Notes: generated from the letters alone by a model not told the origin. DNA of 64,000 nucleotides from Arthrobacter humicola (GCF_022803015.1 NZ_JAFKON010000001.1:682001-746000); one strand, 5' to 3'; numbered from the stretch's first letter, positions 34,854 through 44,420 are shown. Numbers and translations: made by a program.

Positions 34854-37496
34854 GTGTCAAACCAGAATCTGAGCCGCGACGAGGCCGCGGACCGCGCCGC
34901 CCTCATCACCACTCACAGCTATGATGTCTCCCTTGACGTCCGGCAGGCGGCCGACCCGAACGTCGCCGGCTACACGAGCCGCAGCATCATCTCCTTCTCG
35001 GCCAGCGAACCCGGGGCGACGACCTTCGTGGATTTCATCGCCGGCAGCGTGCACAGCGTCTTCCTCAACGGCAAGGGACTCGCCGTCGCCGACGTCGTGG
35101 ACGGTTCCCGGATCCGGCTCGAGAACCTGCAGCCGGAGAACCAGGTCACCATCACGGGAACGGCCCTGTACAGCACCTCCGGTGAGGGCATGCACCGCTT
35201 CGTCGATCCCGCCGACGGCCAGTGCTACCTCTACACGCAGTATGAACCCGCCGACGCCCGCCGGGTGTTCGCGAACTTCGAACAGCCGGACCTGAAGGCC
35301 GAGTTCACCTTCCACGTCATGGCCCCTTCCGACTGGCAGGTGTCCTCCAACGGCGCCGAGGTGCTGCGCACCCAACTGACGAGTGATCCCGCCACGAGCC
35401 GCTGGGACTTCGCGCCCACCAAGGCGATGTCCACCTACATCACCACCGTCCTCGCCGGACCGTACTTCAAGGCCGAGGACGCCTGGCGCGGCACGCTCGC
35501 CGACGGCACCGTTCTGGACGTACCGCTGGCGCTCTACTGCCGCGCCTCCATGGCCGCATCCTTCGACACCGACGCCCTGTTCCGCCTCACCAGGAACGGG
35601 CTGTCCTTCTTCAACGAACTCTTTGATTTCCCCTACCCGTGGGGCAAATACGAGCAGGCGTTCGTCCCCGAGTACAACCTCGGCGCCATGGAAAACCCGG
35701 GCCTGGTGACCTTCACCGAAAGCTACGTCTTCACCTCCCGGGCCGCCGATTCGCAGTACCAGGCCCGCGCCAACACGCTCCTGCACGAGATGGCGCACAT
35801 GTGGTTCGGGGACCTCGTCACCATGAAGTGGTGGGATGATTTGTGGCTCAAGGAATCCTTCGCGGATTACATGGGCACCCTCGGCGTGGACCGGACCACG
35901 GACTGGGACACGGCCTGGGTGAACTTCGCCAACAACCGCAAGGCGTGGGCGTACGTCCAGGACCAGCTGCCCACCACCCACCCGATCGTCGCCGATATCC
36001 CGGACCTGGAAGCCGCGAAGCAGAACTTTGACGGCATCACCTACGCCAAGGGCGCTTCGGTGCTTAAGCAGCTGGTGGCCTACGTCGGGTTCGAGGCCTT
36101 CATCGCCGGGTCCCGCCAGTACTTCCGGGACCACGCCTACGGCAACACCACTCTCGCCGAACTGCTGGCCGCCCTGAGCGCGGCGTCCGGCCGCGACCTC
36201 AGCGAATGGGCCCGCCAATGGCTCCAGACCTCCGGCATCTCCACCCTGTCCAGCGAGATCACCGAATCCACCGAAGTCAGCAGCGCGCTCAGCTCCGTCA
36301 CCGTCCTGCAGGATGCCGTGGATCCCACCACCGGCCGGCAGGAGCCCCGCCCGCACCGGCTGCGGATCGGCCTCTACGATTTCGACGACGCCGGCGCCCT
36401 GGTCCGCACGGACAGTGTCGAGACCGATGTGCGCGGCGCCCGGACCGACGTGACCGCGCTGGCCGGCAAACCGCGGCCTGCGCTGCTGCTGGTCAATGAC
36501 GAGGACCTCAGCTACGCCAAGGTCCGGCTGGACCCGCATTCCGAGGCCACTGTCCGCGGCTCCCTGGACAAGCTGGAGGACCCCATGGCGCGGGCGCTGT
36601 GCTGGACGGCGCTGTGGGACTCGGCCCGGGATGCCGTCACACCGGCCGCACTCTATGTCGACGCCGTCGAGCGCTTCGGGCCCGCGGAGCCGGGCATCGG
36701 CGTCCTCCTCAACGTGCTGGGCAATGCCTCGACGGCGGTGGAACGCTACGTGCCCCGGGGCCAGCGCGATGCCGTGCGCCACGGCTTCCTCACAACGGCC
36801 GCCGAACAGCTGCAGACGGCAGCCCCGGGTTCCGACCAGCAATTGGCCTGGGCCCGGACCCTTGCCGCAACCAGCCGCTACGACGCCGGCCGGCTGGACC
36901 TGCTCCGGGGCATCCTGGACGGCAGCACGGTGATTGAAGGCCTCGCCGTGGACGCCGAACTGCGCTGGAATCTCTGGCATGCCCTGGCGGCCAACGGCCA
37001 GGCCTCGCAGGAGCAGCTCGACCAGGAACTCGCCCGGGACAACACCGCGGCAGGCAAGTCCGGGCACGCCACGGCCCTCGCCGCGCGCCCCGAGGCAGCC
37101 GTCAAGGCGGCCGCCTGGGATGCCGCCGTCCACGGCACCGGCCTGTCCAACCAGCTCCTCGGCGCCACGATTGCCGGGTTCAACACCGGCGCGGCCTCCC
37201 TGCTGGCCGGGTTCATCGACCCGTACTTCGAATCCCTCGAGGACGTCTGGGCGGACCGGAGCATCGAGATCGCCAGCCGGATTGTCCGCGGCTTCTACCC
37301 CGCGGCACAAGACCTGGACGGCGGAACGGCCGAAACCCACGCCGTGATCGTCCGCACCGACCAGTGGCTGGCCGCCCACCCTGATGCGCCGCGTGCCCTG
37401 CGCCGGATCATCATCGAACAGCGCAGCCAGCTGCACCGTTCCCTCAGGGCGCAGGCTCTGACGGCACCGGCCCAGGCACCATCGACCGCTCCGTAA
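34854..37496 (+). CDS. pepN: Aminopeptidase N, M1 family
   Basis: An 880-residue zinc aminopeptidase that trims N-terminal residues from peptides in the cytoplasm. The substrate motif GAMENPG is at about residue 277. The zinc motif HEMAH (from residue 311) is followed by LKESF with the third ligand Glu. The length matches actinobacterial PepN; the C-terminal helical domain is complete. It starts at GTG 34854, a common start for the group. Confidence 0.95.
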   Translation: MSNQNLSRDEAADRAALITTHSYDVSLDVRQAADPNVAGYTSRSIISFSASEPGATTFVDFIAGSVHSVFLNGKGLAVADVVDGSRIRLENLQPENQVTITGTALYSTSGEGMHRFVDPADGQCYLYTQYEPADARRVFANFEQPDLKAEFTFHVMAPSDWQVSSNGAEVLRTQLTSDPATSRWDFAPTKAMSTYITTVLAGPYFKAEDAWRGTLADGTVLDVPLALYCRASMAASFDTDALFRLTRNGLSFFNELFDFPYPWGKYEQAFVPEYNLGAMENPGLVTFTESYVFTSRAADSQYQARANTLLHEMAHMWFGDLVTMKWWDDLWLKESFADYMGTLGVDRTTDWDTAWVNFANNRKAWAYVQDQLPTTHPIVADIPDLEAAKQNFDGITYAKGASVLKQLVAYVGFEAFIAGSRQYFRDHAYGNTTLAELLAALSAASGRDLSEWARQWLQTSGISTLSSEITESTEVSSALSSVTVLQDAVDPTTGRQEPRPHRLRIGLYDFDDAGALVRTDSVETDVRGARTDVTALAGKPRPALLLVNDEDLSYAKVRLDPHSEATVRGSLDKLEDPMARALCWTALWDSARDAVTPAALYVDAVERFGPAEPGIGVLLNVLGNASTAVERYVPRGQRDAVRHGFLTTAAEQLQTAAPGSDQQLAWARTLAATSRYDAGRLDLLRGILDGSTVIEGLAVDAELRWNLWHALAANGQASQEQLDQELARDNTAAGKSGHATALAARPEAAVKAAAWDAAVHGTGLSNQLLGATIAGFNTGAASLLAGFIDPYFESLEDVWADRSIEIASRIVRGFYPAAQDLDGGTAETHAVIVRTDQWLAAHPDAPRALRRIIIEQRSQLHRSLRAQALTAPAQAPSTAP

Positions 37497-37571
37497 CGGC
37501 CCTTTTGACGGCCGAAAACGGCAGCTATAGAGCAATCGATGGGGTAGACCGGGCCGCTATGGAACTGGCCG

Positions 37572-38687
37572 TTAGGGGACCCGGTGCAGCCACTCCGCGG
37601 TGCCAAACTTGGTCTCCACGCGGCGGCGGGCGGCCTCCAGCTCGGCGTCGGTGAGGACGGACGGGGTCGCGCCGTAGCGTTCGGCGAAGACGTCCATCAT
37701 CGCTGCAACGATTTCGGCGCGGGCCAGGCCGGTCTGGCGGCGGAGCGGATCCACGCGCTTCTTGGCGCTCCTGGTGCCCTTGTCGGACAGTTTCTCCTTG
37801 CCGATCCGCAGCACCTCCACCATCTTGTCGGCGTCGATGTCGTAGCTCATGGTGACATGGTGCAGCATGCCGCCGTTGGCGAGCCGCTTCTGCGCGGCGC
37901 CGCCGATCTTGCCGTGCTCGGTGGCGATGTCATTGAGCGGCACGTAGAAGGCGCTGATGCCGACCTTTTCCAGGGCCGCCATCACCCAGGCGTCGAGGAA
38001 GCGGTAGGAGTCCGCAAAGCTGATGCCGTCCACGAGGGTCTGCGGGAGGTACAGCGAGTAGGTGATGCAGTTCCCGGCCTCCATGAACATCGCTCCCCCG
38101 CCGCTGATCCGCCGGACCACGCTGATGCCGTGCCGGGCCACGCCCTCGGGGTGGAGTTCGTTGCGGACGGACTGGAAGCTGCCGATCACCACGGAGGGCT
38201 CCTCCCAGTCCCAGAACCGCAGGGTGGGATTGCGCCGCCCGGCGCCGACTTCCTCGGTGAGGACCTCATCCAGGGCGACGTTGACGTGGGTGGGGAGGAC
38301 GGACGGGGCGATGATATTCCAGTGGTGGTCCGCCCAGCCGGTGGCCTTCGCCAGGGCGCGGCGGACGGCGACGGCGACGGCGTCGGCGGAAAACCCGAAC
38401 AGCACGGTGCCTTCGGGCAGCGCCGCCGTCACGGCGTCCGCGATGTCCGCGGCGCTCGTCTCGATGGGCAGCCCGGTGAGCGCCCGGTTGATCTCCGGCA
38501 GCGCCTCGTCGGGTTCGAGGAAGAAGTCCCCGCTCAGGGAGACGTGGGCCAGGACGCCGTTGACGACGTCGAAGTCGGCGACCACGAGCTTGCCGCCCGG
38601 GACCTTGTACTCGCCGTGGTGACGGGCGCCGCCGTCGTCGTCGGGGCTGGGAGCGGTGGCCGCAGGATGGGATGTCATGACCTCCAT
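37572..38687 (-). CDS. Lipoate-protein ligase family protein with N-terminal accessory domain
   Basis: A 371-residue protein. The N-terminal region (about 20-100) resembles the LplA accessory domain (PF10437): KVPGGKLVVADFDV and HVSLSGDFFLEP. The ligase domain (about 110-371) has VVRRISGGGAMFMEAGN and GKIGGAAQKR with the catalytic Lys. It would attach lipoate, octanoate or a related acyl group to lipoyl domains. In E. coli LplA the accessory domain is C-terminal, so the order is reversed here. ATG 38678 is an alternative start; GGAGG lies two bases before it. Confidence 0.82.
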   Translation of the reverse strand: MEVMTSHPAATAPSPDDDGGARHHGEYKVPGGKLVVADFDVVNGVLAHVSLSGDFFLEPDEALPEINRALTGLPIETSAADIADAVTAALPEGTVLFGFSADAVAVAVRRALAKATGWADHHWNIIAPSVLPTHVNVALDEVLTEEVGAGRRNPTLRFWDWEEPSVVIGSFQSVRNELHPEGVARHGISVVRRISGGGAMFMEAGNCITYSLYLPQTLVDGISFADSYRFLDAWVMAALEKVGISAFYVPLNDIATEHGKIGGAAQKRLANGGMLHHVTMSYDIDADKMVEVLRIGKEKLSDKGTRSAKKRVDPLRRQTGLARAEIVAAMMDVFAERYGATPSVLTDAELEAARRRVETKFGTAEWLHRVP

Positions 38688-38756
38688 CCTGCCGCATGCG
38701 TCGGGGAACCTGGGAACCCGGGTCACCCGGTCAGCGGAAGGGCAGCAGAGACGCAG

Positions 38757-38786
38757 AAAGCCCGCACCGTTGCCGGTGCGGGCTTT
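38757..38786 (-). terminator. Terminator of rpmE2
   Basis: AAAGCCCGCACCG (38757-38769) pairs with CGGTGCGGGCTTT (38774-38786) around a 4-nt loop. It lies 24 bases after the minus-strand L31 gene's stop and ends in a T-rich stretch on that strand. Confidence 0.85.
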
Positions 38787-38809
38787 CCATAAGACCTTGG
38801 GGAAGAAAG

Positions 38810-39067
38810 TTACTTCTTGCCGCCGAAGCCCTTGAAGCGAGCGTTGAAGCGCTCGACGCGGCCTGCGGAGTCCATGATGCGCTGCTTGCCCGTGTAGAAC
38901 GGGTGGGACTCAGAGGAGATTTCGACGTCGATGACCGGGTAGGTGTTGCCGTCTTCCCACTCGATGGTCTTCGAAGAAGACACGGTGGACTTGGTCAGGA
39001 ACTTGACGCCGGAAGCCAGGTCGTTGAAAACAACAGCTTCGTACTTCGGGTGAGTATTAGACTTCAT
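38810..39067 (-). CDS. rpmE2: 50S ribosomal protein L31 type B
   Basis: An 85-residue ribosomal protein, [16 protein letters not shown]..., with [24 protein letters not shown]. It lacks the zinc-binding Cys residues of type A L31, as expected for the zinc-independent paralogue that replaces it when zinc is scarce. Zur-type control is common in actinobacteria; I see no clear Zur box in the 170-base gap upstream. A strong terminator follows. Confidence 0.95.
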   Translation of the reverse strand: MKSNTHPKYEAVVFNDLASGVKFLTKSTVSSSKTIEWEDGNTYPVIDVEISSESHPFYTGKQRIMDSAGRVERFNARFKGFGGKK

Positions 39068-39237
39068 AATTGGACCTTTGTTCGCACAACTGGATTTTGC
39101 CAGTTGCCAGGTATGAGTGGGATGGCCGGCGGAAAGCACCGGACGGCCAGCTACCAATGATAGCCGATCCCCGGACCGCTGACGAACAGCATTGGCGCAC
39201 GTCAGCGCGGCGCGGCCGCCGCACGATGCAGGGCGCC

Positions 39238-40047
39238 TCAGTCCTTCGGGCGGAGCTCCCAGAACGCCACCGCCGACGCCGCGGCGACGTTGAGCGAATC
39301 GACGCCCGGGCGCATCGGGATTTTCACGGCGAGGTCGACGGCGGCCAGGGTTCCTTCGCTCATTCCCGCGCCTTCCGTCCCAAGCACCAGGGCCAGCCGC
39401 TCCGGGCGGCGCGCCGCGAGCACGTCGAGGTCCACCGCGTCCTCCGTGAGCTCCATGGCCGCCACGGTGAAGCCTTGCTCCTGCAGCGCGGCCAAGCCTT
39501 CCGCCCAGTCCTCCAGCCGGGCCCACGGCACCTGGAACACGGTGCCCATGCTGACCCGCACGCTGCGGCGGTAGAGCGGATCCCCGCAGCGCGGCGAGAC
39601 CAGGACGGCGTCCACGCCCAGGGCCGCGGCCGAGCGGAAAATGGCCCCGACGTTCGTGTGGTCCACGATGTCCTCCAGCACCGCAACCCGGCGGGCTCCG
39701 GCGAGCAGGTCCGCCAGCGGCACCGGGGCGGGCCGGTGCATGGCGGCCATGGCGCCGCGGTGCAGGTGGAAGCCGGTGATTTGCTCGAGCAGAGCCGCGG
39801 GGCCGATGTAGGCCGGCACCTCCGGGTACTGCTCGAAGACATCGGCGAGGTCCCCGGCCCACTTCTCGGCCAGGAAGAAGGACCGCGGCCGGTGCCCTGC
39901 GGCCAGGGCCCGGCGCAGGACGCGGGAGGACTCGGCGATGTACAGCCCCTCCGCGGGTTCCCGGATTTTGCGCAGGTGCACGTCCGTGAGCTGCGTGTAG
40001 TCCGCAACCCGCGGGTCGTCGGCGGATTCAAGAAAGTGAAAGGTCAC
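39238..40047 (-). CDS. TrmH/SpoU-family RNA methyltransferase
   Basis: A 269-residue SPOUT methyltransferase. The three knot motifs are visible: [35 protein letters not shown] and [23 protein letters not shown]. An N-terminal substrate-binding domain (1-105) carries [10 protein letters not shown]. It methylates 2'-O of a ribose in rRNA or tRNA; the target position is not deducible. The downstream TSUP gene is on the same strand, with only 33 bp between. Confidence 0.9.
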   Translation of the reverse strand: MTFHFLESADDPRVADYTQLTDVHLRKIREPAEGLYIAESSRVLRRALAAGHRPRSFFLAEKWAGDLADVFEQYPEVPAYIGPAALLEQITGFHLHRGAMAAMHRPAPVPLADLLAGARRVAVLEDIVDHTNVGAIFRSAAALGVDAVLVSPRCGDPLYRRSVRVSMGTVFQVPWARLEDWAEGLAALQEQGFTVAAMELTEDAVDLDVLAARRPERLALVLGTEGAGMSEGTLAAVDLAVKIPMRPGVDSLNVAAASAVAFWELRPKD

Positions 40048-40080
40048 GGGCAGGTCATTCCTGGGAGGCTGTTGGAAGGG

Positions 40081-40866
40081 CTATTTGAACAGGTTGGCGA
40101 TCATGAACCCCAGCGCCACCAGGCCCAGGGTGAAGATGACCCCGCGCAGGACCGCCGGGGAGAGCCGGCGCCCCACCCTGGAGCCAATCACGCCGCCGAT
40201 CAGGGAGCTCACGGCGATCAGCCCGACCACACCCCAGTCGATCCGGTCGAAGGCGAACAGGAGGTAGGAGGCGGCGGCCACCACGTTCACGCCCAGGACC
40301 AGGAAGTTCTTCATCGCGTTGGCGTTCTGGATGGTCCCGGTCATGAACACGCCCAGGATGCCGACTAACAGGATGCCCTGGGCCGCCACGAAGTAGCCGC
40401 CGTAGACGCCGGCGAGATACACCAGCACCACGAGCAGCACACCGTGGCGGCGGTCCCGGATCGCGTGCTCGGGGTTCTCCTCGCGGTTCCTCACCCACCG
40501 CTGCAACCGCGGCTGGAAGACCACCATCAGCAGGGCCAGCACGATCAGGACGGGGGCGGCGTAGTAGAAGACTTTCTCGGGCAGGTGCAACAGCAGATAG
40601 GCGCCGGTGACGGCACCCAGCAGCGAGGCCGGCAGAAGCCGGAGCAGCTGCTTGCCGCGGCCCTCGAGTTCTTTCCGGTAGCCCCAGGCGCCGGTGGCGT
40701 TGCCGGCCACGAGCCCCATGGCGTTGCTGATGGAGGCCGTGACGGGGGCGTAGCCCAAGGCGATCAGCACCGGGAACGTGACCAGGGTGCCGGATCCGAC
40801 GACGCTGTTGATGGTGCCCGCCCACAGGCCGGCGAAGAATATGAGGGCACTATTGAAGAGCTCCAC
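40081..40866 (-). CDS. TSUP-family permease (TauE/SafE)
   Basis: A 261-residue membrane protein with about eight helices and the TSUP signatures FFAGLWAGTINSVVGSG and YLAGVYGGYFVAAQGILL. Family members move sulfite, sulfoacetate or other sulfur and organic anions. The gene lies 18 bp downstream of the ABC ATPase gene (40885) on the same strand, but the two do not look like subunits of one system. Confidence 0.85.
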   Translation of the reverse strand: MELFNSALIFFAGLWAGTINSVVGSGTLVTFPVLIALGYAPVTASISNAMGLVAGNATGAWGYRKELEGRGKQLLRLLPASLLGAVTGAYLLLHLPEKVFYYAAPVLIVLALLMVVFQPRLQRWVRNREENPEHAIRDRRHGVLLVVLVYLAGVYGGYFVAAQGILLVGILGVFMTGTIQNANAMKNFLVLGVNVVAAASYLLFAFDRIDWGVVGLIAVSSLIGGVIGSRVGRRLSPAVLRGVIFTLGLVALGFMIANLFK

Positions 40867-40884
40867 GCGCGGTCAGCGGCCCCG

Positions 40885-41670
40885 TCAGCGGCTGGCGGTC
40901 GCGGTGTACCGGCCCGCGTTGACGCTGACGTCCAACGGCAGGCCGAACGTTTCACTCAGGTTTTCCGCCGTGAGGACCTCCGGCAACGGGCCGGAAGCCA
41001 CGACGCCGCCGTCGCGCATGAGCATCGCATGCGTGAAGCCCGGCGGCACTTCTTCGAGGTGGTGGGTGACCAGGACGATCGCCGGGGCGGCGTCGTCGCG
41101 GGCGAGTTCGCTCAGGCGCTGGACCAGGTCCTCGCGGCCGCCGAGGTCGAGCCCCGCGGCCGGCTCGTCCAGGAGCAGGAGCTCGGGATCGGTCATGAGG
41201 GCGCGGGCAATCTGGACGCGCTTGCGCTCCCCCTCGGAAAGCGAGGCGAAGGGGCGGTTGAGCAGTGGGCCCATCCCCCACTCGTTCAGCAGCCCGAAGG
41301 CGCGCCGCTCGTCGTCCTTCTCGTAGCCCTCGCGCCAGCGGCCGGTCACGCCGTACGCGGCGGTGACCACCACGTTGAGGACCTTCTCGTGCTCGGGGAT
41401 CTGGCTGGCCAGCGCAGCGGAGGACAGCCCGATCCGGGGGCGGAGCTCGAAGACGTCGACGGCGCCGAGGACTTCCTCGAGGATGCCGGCCATTCCGGAG
41501 GTCGGGTGGATGCGGGCCGCGGCCAGCTGGAGGAGTGTGGTCTTACCGGCACCGTTGGGGCCCAGGATCACCCAGCGTTCGCCCTCTTTGACCTGCCAGT
41601 CGACCTTGTCCAGGAGCGTCTTCGCCCCACGTACAACACTGACCCCGGCCATTTCAAGAACATCACTCAT
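40885..41670 (-). CDS. Stand-alone ABC ATP-binding protein
   Basis: A 261-residue ABC ATPase. Walker A GPNGAGKTT, signature LSEGERKRVQIARAL, Walker B LLLLDEPAAGLD and switch His in VTHHLEEVPPGF are complete. No permease lies beside it, and the sequence resembles the YlmA/ModF-like group, which may not be transporters. ATG 41670 has no clear ribosome site; GTG 41682 is an alternative. Confidence 0.88.
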   Translation of the reverse strand: MSDVLEMAGVSVVRGAKTLLDKVDWQVKEGERWVILGPNGAGKTTLLQLAAARIHPTSGMAGILEEVLGAVDVFELRPRIGLSSAALASQIPEHEKVLNVVVTAAYGVTGRWREGYEKDDERRAFGLLNEWGMGPLLNRPFASLSEGERKRVQIARALMTDPELLLLDEPAAGLDLGGREDLVQRLSELARDDAAPAIVLVTHHLEEVPPGFTHAMLMRDGGVVASGPLPEVLTAENLSETFGLPLDVSVNAGRYTATASR

Positions 41671-41802
41671 AGGAGTAGACACTAGGACAAAAAAGCGGGC
41701 GACTGATAACCGGCGCCGCGCCCTGCCGTGGAGCGTCACGCGGCGCCTGCCCGGGCGCAACGAATTCGGGCCGCCCGCGGCCCGCTCGCTAGGATTGAGG
41801 CC

Positions 41803-42810
41803 ATGAGTTCGAACGTGACCGCAGTGAGCTACGGCCTGAAACTGTCCCTTCCCGACATCCAGCGGCTGCGTTCGCTCCTGACGGCCGCCGGGCTGGGCGT
41901 CGGGGCGGAAACCCGGACCGGCGACGCCCGCTTCGAGGTGTACGCCGTCGACTGCGCCCTGGACAGCGTGCAGGGCGCCTCGCTGGACGCCTCCCGGGGC
42001 GCCTCCCAGGCCGGCGGAGCGGACAGCCGCCAAGACGCCGGACGGGACGGACGGACTGCCGACGCCGCCACAGCCGCCGCGGTTGCGGAAGCCCGTCTGG
42101 ACAGTGCGCGCCGTGCGCTGGCGGCCGCCGGCATCGAGGGCGTCGACACGGCGCTGGTTCCGGCAACACTGCGCAGCGCGCCCCGGAAGTTCCTCATCAT
42201 GGACGTGGACTCCACCCTCATCCAGCAGGAAGTGATCGAGCTCCTGGCCGCCTACGCCGGCAAACGCGAGGAAGTAACGGCGGTGACCGAGGCGGCCATG
42301 CGCGGCGAGCTGGACTTCGCCCAGAGCCTGCACGCCCGGGTGGCGGTCCTCGCGGGGCTGCCCGCGGACGTCGTCGAGTCTGTCCGCGCCGAGGTCAGGC
42401 TGACCGAGGGCGCCGCCGAGCTGGTGGCGGCGTTCCAGGCCGCCGGCCATGCCGTGGCGGTCGTGTCCGGCGGCTTCAACCAGATCCTCCGGCCGATCGC
42501 CGAAGACCTGGGGCTGCACTACTGGATCGCGAACGAACTCGAAATCGTCGACAGCGCCTTGACCGGCAAGGTGCTCGGCGACGTGATCGACCGGGCGGCC
42601 AAGGAGAAGTACCTGCGCGAATGGGCTGCGGCCGAGGGCATCCCGATGGAACACACGATCGCCGTGGGCGACGGCGCGAACGACCTCGACATGCTGGGCG
42701 CCGCCGGGATCGGCATCGCCTTCAACGCGAAGCCGGCCGTCCGCGCTGCCGCGGACGCCGCCGTCAACCTTCCCTATCTCGACGCCGTGCGGTACATCGC
42801 CGGAGTCTGA
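41803..42810 (+). CDS. serB: Phosphoserine phosphatase
   Basis: A 335-residue HAD phosphatase making serine from phosphoserine. The motifs are MDVDSTL (D133 nucleophile, D135), VVSGGFNQIL, the AKEKY lysine and VGDGANDLDML. The N-terminal ACT-like region (1-125) carries an Ala/Asp/Gly/Ser-rich insertion around residues 60-90. ATG 41803 gives a family-like start. A strong terminator follows the gene. Confidence 0.93.
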   Translation: MSSNVTAVSYGLKLSLPDIQRLRSLLTAAGLGVGAETRTGDARFEVYAVDCALDSVQGASLDASRGASQAGGADSRQDAGRDGRTADAATAAAVAEARLDSARRALAAAGIEGVDTALVPATLRSAPRKFLIMDVDSTLIQQEVIELLAAYAGKREEVTAVTEAAMRGELDFAQSLHARVAVLAGLPADVVESVRAEVRLTEGAAELVAAFQAAGHAVAVVSGGFNQILRPIAEDLGLHYWIANELEIVDSALTGKVLGDVIDRAAKEKYLREWAAAEGIPMEHTIAVGDGANDLDMLGAAGIGIAFNAKPAVRAAADAAVNLPYLDAVRYIAGV

Positions 42811-42823
42811 TGCATTAACCGGG

Positions 42824-42872
42824 AAGGCACGTCCCGGCAATGTTTAGTCAAAACATTCCCGGGACGTGCCTT
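42824..42872. terminator. Strong terminator, 22-bp stem
   Basis: Arms 42824-42845 and 42851-42872 pair with one mismatch around a 5-nt loop; TTTT follows on the plus strand. It lies between serB and the convergent SDR gene. Confidence 0.9.
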
Positions 42873-42909
42873 TTAGACGCGCCATCCCGGCGCGCGTGGC
42901 GGGCTGCGC

Positions 42910-43686
42910 CTAGCTGGAGCTCTTATCCGCTGCCTGGTCTGCGGTCTTACCGAAATAATCCGCACCGCCGACGTATTCCGTGTGGCCGGTTTCGACGTCG
43001 GCCGAGGCCATCTTGGCGACCTCCGCGGCAAACTCCTTGACCGAGTACAGCTTGCCGGCTTCTGCGCGGCGTGCCTCGATGGCGCCGGGGTTGGAGCGGT
43101 CAAGCAGGGTGGCCGTGACGGTGCCCTCGATCATGTCGCCGGAGACGACCACTAGCGTGATCCCCTTCTCGGCCAGGTTCGGGACCAGTGCCCGGAGTGC
43201 GTCCTCGCCGGCGCGCTTGCTGCGGGCCACGGGCTCGTACTCGGGCATGGTGGGCACCGTGTCGATGAAGTGGGCCTGGTGGCTGGTCACGAAGACCACG
43301 CGCGAGCCGTGGGGCATGAGCGCGACGGCGGCGTTGAGCATGTTCACCTGGGCGTCGCGGTTCAGCTTCAGCGCGTAGCCCTCTTCCATGCCGGTCTCCA
43401 TGCCGCCGGAGGCGTTGAGGACCAGGAGGTCGAGCGAGCCGAAGTTCTCCATCGCGGCGCTGGCGAGGGCCTGGACGCCTTCCTGGGTGGTGAGGTCCGC
43501 CCCGATGGCCGCGGCACGGCCGCCGTCGGCTTCGATCTCGGCGACAACCTTGTTGGCGCGCGGCGCCTTCTGGCGGTAGTTGACGACGACGGCCGCACCC
43601 TCGGCGGCGAGGATTTTGGCCACTTCGGCGCCGATTCCGCGCGACGAACCGGTCACGATCGCAGTCTTGTTCTCCAGCAGTCCCAT
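42910..43686 (-). CDS. SDR-family protein with displaced catalytic residues
   Basis: A 258-residue short-chain dehydrogenase fold. The cofactor loop VTGSSRGIGAEVAKIL is intact, and S135 in FVTSHQAH fits the catalytic Ser. The usual YxxxK is not present: Y150 and K157 are seven apart in PEYEPVARSKRAG, with V153 at the expected Tyr position. AAAGGAG five bases before ATG 43686 fixes the start. Substrate unknown. Confidence 0.85.
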   Translation of the reverse strand: MGLLENKTAIVTGSSRGIGAEVAKILAAEGAAVVVNYRQKAPRANKVVAEIEADGGRAAAIGADLTTQEGVQALASAAMENFGSLDLLVLNASGGMETGMEEGYALKLNRDAQVNMLNAAVALMPHGSRVVFVTSHQAHFIDTVPTMPEYEPVARSKRAGEDALRALVPNLAEKGITLVVVSGDMIEGTVTATLLDRSNPGAIEARRAEAGKLYSVKEFAAEVAKMASADVETGHTEYVGGADYFGKTADQAADKSSS

Positions 43687-43834
43687 ACGAGCTCCTTTGT
43701 TCCAAACGTCCAAATACTGTGGGTCTGCAATCCATCATGCCAGCGGACCGCGCCATTACAGTTGTTCAGCATCCACAAAGAAGCCCCGGCGGCGTAGTTC
43801 CGTCGTCCCGTGGCTTGGACGTGCCGGGGATGGG

Positions 43835-44254
43835 TCAGCCGCGGTCGATCCGGATCTTCGTCGTCGCTTCACCGGTCACAACCTTGGGCGCCGGTGCGCG
43901 GACTTCCAGGACACCGTCCTTGTAAGTGGCGGTGATGTCTTCTTCCCTCACCCCCGCGGGCAGCGCAATGCTCCGGGCGGCCCGGCCGTAGCGGAACTCC
44001 GAGCGGTAACCGTCCTTGCTCTTGTGCTCGGACGACTCCCGCCGCTCCACCGCAATATTCAGCACGCCCTCGCCGACCGAGACGTCGACGTCCCGGTCCG
44101 GGTCGATCCCCGGCGCTTCCGCCCGCACCACCAGGGTGGTGCCCTCCTGGAACTGTTCGATCTTGATCCCTGGCGCTATGGACAGATCACCGTCAAGGAA
44201 GCGGCGGACCGGTTCCAGCATGTCCGAGGGCGTCCATTTGCTGAGATCACTCAT
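43835..44254 (-). CDS. Hsp20/alpha-crystallin small heat-shock protein
   Basis: A 139-residue small heat-shock protein. The alpha-crystallin domain (about 35-130) has EAPGIDPDRDVDVSVGEGVLNI, the RSIALPAGVREEDITATYKDGVLEVRAPA block with the A-x-x-x-G-V-L motif, and a short C-terminal IxI-like KIRI. It prevents aggregation of unfolded proteins. AGGAGG five bases before ATG 44254 is an optimal ribosome site. A DosR-like box lies 83 bp upstream; in mycobacteria hspX, another alpha-crystallin, is a DosR target. Confidence 0.9.
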   Translation of the reverse strand: MSDLSKWTPSDMLEPVRRFLDGDLSIAPGIKIEQFQEGTTLVVRAEAPGIDPDRDVDVSVGEGVLNIAVERRESSEHKSKDGYRSEFRYGRAARSIALPAGVREEDITATYKDGVLEVRAPAPKVVTGEATTKIRIDRG

Positions 44255-44337
44255 GATTTCCTCCTGAGTCCACGCCCCTGCCGCGGCATGGTCAGGGGCT
44301 GTGAGCCCATTACACTCTCCAGGAGCCCCGGAGCCAA

Positions 44338-44351
44338 GGGCAAAAAGGCCC
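44338..44351 (-). promoter_or_regulatory. DosR-like box E
   Basis: On the minus strand GGGCCTTTTTGCCC followed by TTG. It is upstream of hsp20 (start 44254). Confidence 0.45.
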
Positions 44352-44420
44352 GGCGCGGAACCCGGCGCGGAAAACTGTGCGTCTCCAGTGGCCCGGTCCG
44401 GTTGCAGCAAACAGCGGACG

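Noticed and set aside
34857..37535. Antisense open frame across nearly all of pepN
   Set aside because: Composition is low-complexity and PepN is complete with its motifs on the other strand.
37497..37574. TAACGGCC and GGCCGTTA separated by about 65 bases between pepN and the lipoate ligase gene
   Set aside because: The arms are far apart and no compact hairpin is visible, so I did not call a terminator.
39068..39237. Possible Zur box or riboswitch upstream of rpmE2
   Set aside because: No convincing palindrome or structured element is visible.
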